Of a stretch of 12,202 nucleotides of DNA, positions 7,300 through 12,202 are shown piece after piece. Origin of the DNA: JAENVT01 sp031370745 (GTDB lineage: Bacteria; Actinomycetota; Acidimicrobiia; Acidimicrobiales; Ilumatobacteraceae); NCBI GenBank assembly GCA_031370745.1, contig JANMQX010000419.1, positions 1-12,202 on the forward strand, written 5' to 3'. The notes under the pieces are model-generated. The model was given only the letters and a program-made list of their open reading frames with translations, searched no databases and was not told the origin of the DNA. Every line of letters begins with the position of its first letter. Position 1 is the first letter of the stretch. The position numbers were made by a program, and so were the translations under genes.

Positions 7300-7305
7300 A
7301 CGGTA
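7300..7305 (-). promoter_or_regulatory. Candidate -10 element (TACCGT) for the propeller lipoprotein gene
   Basis: TACCGT on the minus strand fits TAnnnT and ends eight bases before the ATG at 7291. A leaderless or nearly leaderless transcript would follow. The -35 is poor: TTGTCT exists upstream, but with a spacer of about 21 bases. It lies in the 40-base gap shared with the divergent M23 gene. Confidence 0.33.
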
Positions 7306-7331
7306 GATCCCTGATGGCAGGCTGGAAGACA

Positions 7332-8057
7332 ATGGTTGTCTTGCGGAACGCGATTCTCATCTGCGCGGTGTTCGCGGGCTGCTCTGCAGGCGCCGCCTCA
7401 CCGGCGGCAACGCCACTCCCGTCGACACGGCCCACCTCCCACCCAACGACGACCGAAGTCGTTGCGACGTCGTCGCCCAGGCCGGCCACCACATCGACCA
7501 CGTCGACAACCAGCCCTCGGCCGCTGCTCTACGTCTTCCCGTTCACCGGCAAGAAGGTCAGCTACGGCCGCCGGCACAGTGGTTACCCGGCGACAGACGT
7601 GTTCGGCTGCGGTGCAAACGTCGTCGCACCGATCGGTGGCGCGGTCGAGGAGATCCGCACGACCGACCCGTGGGATCCGAAGGTCAATGACCCGGCAACG
7701 CGCGGCGGGAAGTACGTGTCGATGCAGGGCGACGATGGGGTCCGCTACTACTTCGCCCATCTCGACTCCGTCGCGGTCAAACCCGGCGATGTGGTCGATG
7801 GTGGGGCGCCGCTCGGCATCATGGGTCAGACCGGCGACGCTCGCCACTCGGTGTGCCACACCCACTTCGGGATCTCGTGGCCGTGCCCCAACAAGGAGTG
7901 GGCAGTTCGTCGTGGGGAGGTCTATCCGTGGAAGTACCTGGACTCGTGGCGCAAGGGTCAGCAGCTGTCACCCGTCGACGAGGTCGATGCAGCGAAGGCC
8001 AAGAATCCGGATGCCTGCAACCTGGCGGCTCTGGCACCGACCGCAGGAGATGCTTAG
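7332..8057 (+). CDS. M23 family zinc metallopeptidase lipoprotein (cell-wall endopeptidase)
   Basis: This is a 241-residue LytM/lysostaphin-type endopeptidase that should cut peptide cross-bridges of peptidoglycan outside the membrane. The signal peptide ends in lipobox FAGC with lipidated Cys17, and a Ser/Thr/Pro linker covers about 28-64. The peptidase domain (about 65-185) keeps the zinc and catalytic set: His82 and Asp89 in HSGYPATD, His143 in YYFAHLDS, and His176/His178 in HTHFG. The HxxYPAxD form of the first motif is one I recognise from actinobacterial M23 proteins. All key residues are present, so it is probably active rather than a regulatory pseudo-enzyme. ATG 7332 is preceded by GGAAGA. 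An upstream ATG at 7314 would add six residues. It diverges from the propeller lipoprotein gene, and its TAG overlaps the stop of the opposite-strand gene that follows. Confidence 0.9.
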   Translation: MVVLRNAILICAVFAGCSAGAASPAATPLPSTRPTSHPTTTEVVATSSPRPATTSTTSTTSPRPLLYVFPFTGKKVSYGRRHSGYPATDVFGCGANVVAPIGGAVEEIRTTDPWDPKVNDPATRGGKYVSMQGDDGVRYYFAHLDSVAVKPGDVVDGGAPLGIMGQTGDARHSVCHTHFGISWPCPNKEWAVRRGEVYPWKYLDSWRKGQQLSPVDEVDAAKAKNPDACNLAALAPTAGDA

Positions 8058-8938
8058 GCCTTGGAGATCACGATCCACAGCGCCGCCGGAATCAGTACCC
8101 AGGCCAACACCAGAAGGACGATCGCGTAGGCGGCGAAGTTGTACGAGTCGTCTTTCGGCGGATTGCCACATGCCCCGATCGTCTCGTACAACGCCTTGAT
8201 CGGCTGTTCGGTCGACAGTCGGATGCGGCGACGAGCGACGCCGGCGGCGTACAACGCGGCCCAGGCGAGGCTGGCAAAGACCACAGCGAGAACGATCGCG
8301 AACACGACCACACCGACGATGCCGCTGATCGCCCAGCCGACGAATGCGCGCAGCGCCGAGACGATGCTCGAGAGGATTGCGCCCCCGAGCAGGAACGTCG
8401 GCAGCCCCAATTGGTCTCCCTTGAATCCCTGCTCGACCTGCACGGCGTTGATTCGTGCCCGCCGCAGCATGACGTGTTCGCGACTGCCCCATTCGGTGTT
8501 GGCCTCGCGGCGCTCGTACAACTTGCGTATCCGGGTGACGAGGCGGTTCTGATACCCCTTGACGATCCATCTGGTCATCTGTTGAACGACGTAGCTGGCG
8601 ACGGGCTTCAGCGGGCCGAGCCTCGGCATCTGCGGTGGACGAACACCGTTGCGGTCGAGCACCTCCAGCGATCGCATCGCCATGCGATGCGCCTCCTCGA
8701 ATCGATCTGGCCTCCACAGCGGGCGAACCTTGGAAAGCTCTTTGACGATGTCTTGCTCAGGCTTGCCGCGGCCAGCGATCTGCTCGAGGATCGCTCCTTT
8801 CTGCTCCGGAGAATCCGCGCGCAGGACTCGCAATGCATCGATCCTGTCGAGCAGCAGATCGTCGATCCGTTGTTCGACCATGTGGTCTCCGTGACCGTGC
8901 TTCGTCACGTCCACCGCGGCCGGTGTGGCATCGCTCAT
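8054..8938 (-). CDS. Conserved-looking three-helix membrane protein, function unknown
   Basis: I do not recognise this 294-residue protein. The N-terminal 170 residues are soluble, charged and mostly helical, with acidic and basic stretches (EQRIDDLLLDRIDALRVL at 22-39, RLVTRIRKLYERRE at 132-145) and a Pro-rich patch at 100-112. Hydrophobic segments follow at about 178-198, 203-233 (probably one long or two helices) and 269-291, separated by an RRRIRLS loop (237-243) and a Cys-containing loop (CGNPPKDD). This predicts a membrane anchor with a large cytoplasmic N-terminal region. I chose ATG 8938 rather than one 13 codons upstream, because a TAnnnT hexamer lies eight bases before it and the extension looks untranslated. 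Its TAA overlaps the TAG of the M23 gene by convergence, and its start faces mscL across 78 bases. Confidence 0.75.
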   Translation of the reverse strand: MSDATPAAVDVTKHGHGDHMVEQRIDDLLLDRIDALRVLRADSPEQKGAILEQIAGRGKPEQDIVKELSKVRPLWRPDRFEEAHRMAMRSLEVLDRNGVRPPQMPRLGPLKPVASYVVQQMTRWIVKGYQNRLVTRIRKLYERREANTEWGSREHVMLRRARINAVQVEQGFKGDQLGLPTFLLGGAILSSIVSALRAFVGWAISGIVGVVVFAIVLAVVFASLAWAALYAAGVARRRIRLSTEQPIKALYETIGACGNPPKDDSYNFAAYAIVLLVLAWVLIPAALWIVISKA

Positions 8939-8946
8939 CGGTCCGC

Positions 8947-8977
8947 AGGGTAGTGCGCGTGTCCGGATCTGCTTCAA
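8947..8977 (-). promoter_or_regulatory. Candidate promoter TTGAAG-19-TACCCT for the membrane-protein gene
   Basis: On the minus strand TTGAAG (8972-8977) and TACCCT (8947-8952) are separated by 19 bases, and the -10 ends eight bases before the ATG at 8938. The -35 matches four of six consensus bases and the -10 fits TAnnnT. The long spacer weakens the call. A leaderless start is predicted. Confidence 0.4.
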
Positions 8978-9004
8978 TGACGATCACGGGCGCGCCAACT
9001 TATG

Positions 9005-9010
9005 AGGGGA
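9005..9010 (+). promoter_or_regulatory. Ribosome binding site AGGGGA that fixes the mscL start at GTG 9017
   Basis: AGGGGA sits six bases before GTG 9017, an ideal spacing. An ATG at 9002 would also open the frame, but it lies upstream of this motif. The GTG protein begins with the short amphipathic helix expected for MscL. Confidence 0.75.
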
Positions 9011-9016
9011 ACAACA

Positions 9017-9409
9017 GTGAAGAACTTTTTGAAGGAGTTCAAGGACTTTATTGCTACAGGGAACGTGATCGAGTTGGCCGTCGCATTCATCTTGGGCTTA
9101 GCAATAAAGGCAGTCATCGATGCGTTCATACAGGGCGTTGCCAATCCCGTGATCGGGGCCATTGTCGGCAAGCCGAATCTCGACAACTTCCTCACCTTCA
9201 CCGTCCGCAAAGGAACGACCAACCAATCGACCATCTCATTCGGTGTGGTGCTCACTCAGCTGATTTCGCTGATCATCGTCGGCCTCGTGCTGTTCATGGT
9301 CGTGAAGGCCTACAACAAGATGCGCAAGCCGGTAGAAGCTGCGCCGCCCGGGCCAAACGAGATCGATCTCCTCACTCAGATCCGCGACGAACTACGCACT
9401 CGTAGCTGA
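9017..9409 (+). CDS. mscL: Large-conductance mechanosensitive channel MscL
   Basis: MscL is the homopentameric emergency valve that opens under high membrane tension to release solutes during osmotic downshock. At 130 residues it matches the usual 120-150. The N-terminal amphipathic helix contains KEFKDFIATGN (6-16). TM1 follows with VIELAVAFILGLAIKAVIDAF (about 17-37), then a periplasmic loop (about 50-75), TM2 with LISLIIVGLVLFMVVKAYNKM (about 82-102), and a charged C-terminal helix ending in EIDLLTQIRDEL. Asn16 and the ELAV motif are conserved. The hydrophobic gate position equivalent to Val21 of the Mycobacterium tuberculosis channel appears to be Phe24. Codons 28 (TTA) and 30 (ATA) are rare in a genome of this composition, and the first hundred bases are unusually AT-rich for the window. 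It may share a transcript with the SGNH lipoprotein gene 81 bases downstream. Confidence 0.95.
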   Translation: MKNFLKEFKDFIATGNVIELAVAFILGLAIKAVIDAFIQGVANPVIGAIVGKPNLDNFLTFTVRKGTTNQSTISFGVVLTQLISLIIVGLVLFMVVKAYNKMRKPVEAAPPGPNEIDLLTQIRDELRTRS

Positions 9410-9478
9410 CTCGCTTTGTCCAGCGTCGGCCACGTTTTGGGACAGTGACTTGCGAAATCCCGTTCCGCTACCTTCAAT

Positions 9479-9484
9479 GGAGGA
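9479..9484 (+). promoter_or_regulatory. Ribosome binding site GGAGGA that selects GTG 9491 for the SGNH gene
   Basis: GGAGGA directly abuts an ATG at 9485, far too close for initiation there, but lies exactly six bases before the in-frame GTG at 9491. The shorter product starts MRREVTIS and gives a normal lipoprotein signal peptide. Confidence 0.72.
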
Positions 9485-9490
9485 ATGACA

Positions 9491-10555
9491 GTGCGGCGCG
9501 AGGTCACCATCAGCGTGATCTGCGCCCTCCTTGTGGCTTGCTCGGCAGCGGCATCCGGACCCGACGAGTCACATGAACCGACCGTCGAAGGGGTGGGCAT
9601 TCTGCCTGGCAGCAGCCCCGACGCCGATGTCATTTCCACCGATGCGAATTCGACGGTTTCGTCGGCACCTGAGACCACCACGACACTGCCCTCGCAACCG
9701 GCGATCGGCAGCCTGGTCACTGGCAACCGGTTGTTGATGATCGGCGATTCGATCACCGCTTCCGCGGCAAAGAGGTATGGCGGTGAGTTGTGCAAGGCTC
9801 TCGTGCCGTTGGGATGGCGGGTGGAAGTCGACGCGGAGCCCAGTCGGTTCGTCGACTTCGGCAACACTGTGCTCGACAAGCGCCTTGCCGCGAAGTGGGA
9901 CGCCGCCTATGTGTTTCTGGGCAGCAACTACCTCGGCGACCAGATGTCGTACCGCAAGCAGCTCGAGAGGATCGTGCAGCGGCTGTCGCCGAGCCCTGTG
10001 GTTCTGCTGACCGTGACCGAGTTCGAAGACAACAGACGCGAGGTCAACGACGCGATCACCTTGGTCGGCGCAGAGTTCCCCAACGTTCACTTGCTCGATT
10101 GGGGCTCGATAGCCGCGGCCGACGCCGTCAAGATCCTGCGCGGCGACGGCTTGCACCTGACCAACGACGGACGAACCGTTCTGGCATCGACGATTGCCGG
10201 CGTCATGGGCCAAGCTCCACAACCTCAGGGTGATTGCCTCAGCACATCCTTCAGCAACGACTCCGGTCTCAGCGTCAACGGCAGTGACACTCCGTCGAAG
10301 AAGAAGGTCGGTGGAAACCCGACACCGACCACCGTGAGGTCGCCAGCCGTCACGACCGTCGGTGGGACGGCGACGACCAAGCCGCCTGCCACCGTCGCGC
10401 CGACTGTCGCGACCGTGGCCCCGCCGTCACCCCCGCCAACCGCGCCACCGCCCACCGCGCCCCCGCCCCCTCAAACGACCGTGCCGCCGCATCGTCCGCC
10501 GCCGCCCGACCCGATACCAGTCGGTACATCAACGGTCGTACCACCAACCCCATAG
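9491..10555 (+). CDS. SGNH-hydrolase lipoprotein with Pro/Thr-rich C-terminal tail
   Basis: This is a 354-residue exported lipoprotein with an SGNH/GDSL esterase or acetyltransferase fold, likely acting on acyl or acetyl esters in the envelope. The signal peptide ends in LVAC with lipidated Cys17. A Ser/Thr-rich spacer runs to about residue 76. The SGNH domain spans about 78-238: block I GDSIT with Ser87, block III GSN with Asn146, and block V DGLHLT with Asp219 and His222. This block pattern and the DGLHLTNDGR ending resemble the SGNH domains attached to acyltransferase-3 proteins (OatA-like), but no membrane acyltransferase domain is fused here. The last 90 or so residues are almost pure Pro/Thr/Ala/Val, including PPPTAPPPPQTTVPPHRPPP, and probably thread through the wall. 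A single Cys249 precedes the tail. Substrate is unknown. It could modify peptidoglycan, arabinogalactan-like polymers or lipids. Confidence 0.85.
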   Translation: MRREVTISVICALLVACSAAASGPDESHEPTVEGVGILPGSSPDADVISTDANSTVSSAPETTTTLPSQPAIGSLVTGNRLLMIGDSITASAAKRYGGELCKALVPLGWRVEVDAEPSRFVDFGNTVLDKRLAAKWDAAYVFLGSNYLGDQMSYRKQLERIVQRLSPSPVVLLTVTEFEDNRREVNDAITLVGAEFPNVHLLDWGSIAAADAVKILRGDGLHLTNDGRTVLASTIAGVMGQAPQPQGDCLSTSFSNDSGLSVNGSDTPSKKKVGGNPTPTTVRSPAVTTVGGTATTKPPATVAPTVATVAPPSPPPTAPPPTAPPPPQTTVPPHRPPPPDPIPVGTSTVVPPTP

Positions 10556-10578
10556 GACATTCCTGGCTCTGTGTGAGG

Positions 10579-10603
10579 GATCAGACGTTCCGCGGTTCTG
10601 ATC
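10579..10603. terminator. Inverted repeat between convergent genes, possible weak bidirectional terminator
   Basis: GATCAGA (10579-10585) and TCTGATC (10597-10603) form perfect seven-base arms around an 11-base GC-rich loop. The site lies in the 110-base gap between the ends of the SGNH gene and the convergent DUF2752 gene, where a shared terminator is expected. No T-run follows on either strand, so intrinsic termination would be weak. The rest of the gap shows nothing recognisable. Confidence 0.4.
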
Positions 10604-10665
10604 GCTCGCGCTGATCCGGCGCCAAGTGCGGGACTGAACGGGCTCCAAACATCACGCGTTGTAGC

Positions 10666-11106
10666 TCACGGCGCTAAGGCCCGGAGCGGGGCGACGGGCA
10701 GGTTGCGCAGGACACCGTAGACGCCGACCACCACCGGCAGGACCACCGCGAGCCAGCGACCGGCACGTTTCGGCACTCGGATCGGTGCGGCGCCCCACGA
10801 AACTCGTAACCACCCGAACCACACCGCGACGACCGCGGCCAATGCCAGCGGAGTGAGGAGGTTGTAGCCCAGCGCTGCGCCGAGGTGGCCGTGCAACAGC
10901 TGGTACGTGCCCCGGGTGAGCCCGCAACCTGGGCACCACAACCCGGTCATCTGGTGGAACACGCAGGCCGGATATCGAGAACCAGCAGCTCCGGGATTGT
11001 GCGTGGTCAAGAATGCAGCAGCGCCCGCCAACCCGGCGCCGCAGGCGATCGGGGCAGCGCGGCGACCGAGATCGTTGCGAAGCAATGCCGGTTGGTCGGC
11101 TTCCAT
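10666..11106 (-). CDS. DUF2752 family membrane protein
   Basis: This is a 146-residue integral membrane protein of the DUF2752 family, whose function is not established. The family signature is clear at residues 48-75: Cys48, then TGLWCPGCGLTR (Cys58 and Cys61), then QLLHGHLGAAL and the following YN at 81-82. The CPGCGxTR motif with the upstream Cys could bind a metal or form a disulfide. That is inference. Three hydrophobic helices lie at about 17-35, 84-101 and 118-136, with an Arg/Lys-rich loop between the last two. I chose ATG 11106 because a TACGAT hexamer ends six bases before it, as in a leaderless gene. Longer in-frame starts would run into the divergent ABC-F gene. It converges with the SGNH gene and diverges from the ABC-F gene across 61 bases. 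Confidence 0.85.
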   Translation of the reverse strand: MEADQPALLRNDLGRRAAPIACGAGLAGAAAFLTTHNPGAAGSRYPACVFHQMTGLWCPGCGLTRGTYQLLHGHLGAALGYNLLTPLALAAVVAVWFGWLRVSWGAAPIRVPKRAGRWLAVVLPVVVGVYGVLRNLPVAPLRALAP

Positions 11107-11112
11107 CGCGCC

Positions 11113-11118
11113 ATCGTA
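11113..11118 (-). promoter_or_regulatory. Candidate -10 element (TACGAT) for leaderless DUF2752 transcript
   Basis: TACGAT on the minus strand is a good -10 match and ends six bases before the ATG at 11106. No Shine-Dalgarno is present between them. No good -35 is seen at 16-18 bases further upstream. Confidence 0.45.
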
Positions 11119-11130
11119 CGACGCGAGGCG

Positions 11131-11159
11131 TTGTGGACTCGCCGTTTCCCCGCCACGAT
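11131..11159 (+). promoter_or_regulatory. Candidate promoter TTGTGG-17-CACGAT for the ABC-F gene
   Basis: TTGTGG (11131-11136) and CACGAT (11154-11159) are 17 bases apart, and the -10 ends eight bases before ATG 11168. The -10 lacks the leading T, so the match is modest. No Shine-Dalgarno is visible, so a leaderless start is again possible. Confidence 0.3.
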
Positions 11160-11167
11160 GGACGGCC

Positions 11168-12202
11168 ATGTTGCAGGTCCAAGCGCTCTCGGTGGAAGTT
11201 GGTGGTCGCCAGATCATCGACGGCGCCTCATTCACCGTGATGCCGCGCGACAAGGTCGGCCTGGTCGGTCGAAATGGTGCCGGCAAGACCACGCTGTTCC
11301 GTGTCCTCGGCGGAGCCTTGGAATCGACCGGCGGCAAGATCTTGCGCAAAGGTGGGTTCGGCTATCTGCCCCAGGATCCGCGTATCGCCGGAGTGCTGGA
11401 CGGGCGAACCGCCATCACGCATGTGTTGTCCGGTCGCGGCATCGACGAGGAGCTGATCCGCCTCGAGAAGTTGCGCATCACGATGGAAGAGGACGCCAGC
11501 GAACGCAACGTCGCCCGGTACAGCCGAGCCCAGGACGAATTCGCGACCTCAGGTGGTTACGGCGCCGACAGCGAAGCGCGCTCGATGGCCGCGGGGCTCG
11601 GCCTGCAGGGCGACCGGTTGGAGTTGCCGATCGGCGTCCTCAGCGGTGGCGAACGGCGCCGTGTCGAGCTCGCCCGAATCTTGTTCGCCGGCTCCGACGT
11701 CTTGTTGCTCGACGAACCGACCAACCACCTCGACATCGACGCCAAGATGTGGCTGCTGCAATTCCTGCGCGCCTACCGCGGTGCACTGCTCGTGATCAGT
11801 CACGACATCGACCTGCTCGACGAGGCGATCACTCGTGTACTGCACCTCGATCGACCCGCCGAGGAAGCGGTCGGTGAACTGGTCGAGTACAAGGGCACCT
11901 ACAGCCAGTACCGAGGGGCGCGGGCACGGGATGAAGAGCGCCTGGCCAAGAAGGCTGTGCTGCAGACCAAGGAGATCGCTCGTCTGCAGACGGTGGTCGA
12001 TCGGTTCGGTGCGAAGGCCACCAAGGCGGCGATGGCGCACAGCAAGGAAAAGCAGATCGTTCGTCTCGAGGCACAACGCGTGCACGTTGCCAAGGGCGAT
12101 CGCACGTTGCGCGTGAAGTTCCCCGATCCTCCGTCCAGCGGGACGACGGTCATCACGGCGCACGGATTGTCGAAGACCTATGGTGGCCCACCCGTCTTCG
12201 CG
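11168..12202 (+). CDS. ABC-F family ATPase (partial, C-terminal half off right edge)
   Basis: This is a soluble tandem-ATPase protein of the ABC-F group, which binds the ribosomal E site and modulates translation or confers antibiotic resistance. The 345 visible residues contain the complete first ATPase domain: Walker A GRNGAGKTT (34-42), Q-loop YLPQD (66-70), signature LSGGE (158-162), Walker B VLLLDEPTNHLD (178-189) and H-loop His212. There are no membrane segments. Residues 240-325 form the charged inter-domain linker, whose VVDRFGAKATKAAMAHSKEKQ stretch matches the tRNA-interaction linker type common in actinobacterial ABC-F proteins. The second ATPase domain begins at about 327 (TVITAHGLSKTYGG) and is cut by the window edge. 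Full family length is about 530-560. Whether it is a housekeeping translation factor or a resistance factor cannot be told from this half. Confidence 0.93.
   Translation, partial: MLQVQALSVEVGGRQIIDGASFTVMPRDKVGLVGRNGAGKTTLFRVLGGALESTGGKILRKGGFGYLPQDPRIAGVLDGRTAITHVLSGRGIDEELIRLEKLRITMEEDASERNVARYSRAQDEFATSGGYGADSEARSMAAGLGLQGDRLELPIGVLSGGERRRVELARILFAGSDVLLLDEPTNHLDIDAKMWLLQFLRAYRGALLVISHDIDLLDEAITRVLHLDRPAEEAVGELVEYKGTYSQYRGARARDEERLAKKAVLQTKEIARLQTVVDRFGAKATKAAMAHSKEKQIVRLEAQRVHVAKGDRTLRVKFPDPPSSGTTVITAHGLSKTYGGPPVFA

Noticed and set aside
7032..7331. 100-codon N-terminal extension of the M23 peptidase gene
   Set aside because: It would overlap the divergent lipoprotein gene and bury the lipoprotein signal peptide. 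ATG 7332 is preceded by GGAAGA.
7292..7501. 70-codon N-terminal extension of the propeller lipoprotein gene
   Set aside because: It would overlap the M23 coding region and place the signal peptide internally.
9450..9478. Possible promoter TTGCGA-17-TTCAAT upstream of the SGNH gene
   Set aside because: Transcription would start at about 9485, downstream of the strong GGAGGA Shine-Dalgarno, which would then be missing from the message.
11107..11349. 81-codon N-terminal extension of the DUF2752 gene
   Set aside because: It runs antisense through the start and Walker A region of the ABC-F gene. The shorter form matches the family length.
10885..11877. 330-codon plus-strand frame overlapping DUF2752 and ABC-F
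   Set aside because: It is a phase shadow of the ABC-F gene, Arg-rich and without motifs.
1..12202. Defence system, prophage, transposon, CRISPR array or biosynthetic cluster
   Set aside because: I looked for nucleases, integrases, transposases, direct-repeat arrays and modular synthases on both strands and found none. All long coding frames are accounted for by housekeeping, transport or envelope genes.

Overview
The window looks like an ordinary chromosomal stretch of a high-GC actinobacterium. Acidimicrobiia (Ilumatobacter-like) is my best guess, from the strong G/C third-position bias, GTG starts, an F420-type luciferase-like oxidoreductase, an isobutyryl-CoA-mutase-type enzyme, a DUF2752 protein and several Thr/Pro-rich lipoproteins. 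This is inference; no rRNA or other taxonomic marker is present. Genes are tightly packed: the longest gap is about 110 bases (10556-10665), so no stretch over 300 bases lacks a gene. I see no tRNA, rRNA, CRISPR array, insertion sequence, phage gene or attachment site.

Left block (1-4782, all minus strand). Read 5' to 3' on that strand it encodes an amidase-signature hydrolase, a two-helix small membrane protein, a luciferase-like (LLM) oxidoreductase, the large subunit of a B12-dependent acyl-CoA mutase and its separate B12-binding small subunit, which runs off the left edge. The two mutase genes overlap by one base. The large subunit belongs to the methylmalonyl-CoA mutase family, but its two substrate-pocket residues are Phe66 and Gln184. 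That is the isobutyryl-CoA mutase pattern, not the Tyr/Arg pattern of true methylmalonyl-CoA mutase. I infer that the pair interconverts isobutyryl-CoA and butyryl-CoA, linking branched and straight C4 acyl-CoA pools.

Middle block (4824-10555). A 12-helix MFS exporter diverges from the amidase. An envelope-rich neighbourhood follows: a TolB/PD40-like lipoprotein (minus), a divergent M23 zinc-peptidase lipoprotein (plus), a three-helix membrane protein of unknown function (minus, its stop overlapping the M23 stop), the mechanosensitive channel MscL (plus) and an SGNH-hydrolase lipoprotein with a long Pro/Thr tail (plus). Three lipoproteins in about 4.3 kb, two of them probably acting on the cell wall, suggest roles in wall remodelling and turgor.

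Right block (10666-12202). A DUF2752 membrane protein (minus) diverges from an ABC-F type double-ATPase (plus) that is cut by the right edge inside its linker/second ATPase domain.

Two modes of translation initiation appear. mscL and the SGNH gene have strong Shine-Dalgarno motifs six bases before GTG. Four minus-strand genes lack a convincing one and instead have a TAnnnT -10-like hexamer 6 or 8 bases before the start codon, as expected for leaderless transcripts. I found no convincing new multi-gene system. The items most worth a second look are the mutase specificity, the leaderless starts, the unknown membrane protein and the SGNH lipoprotein.
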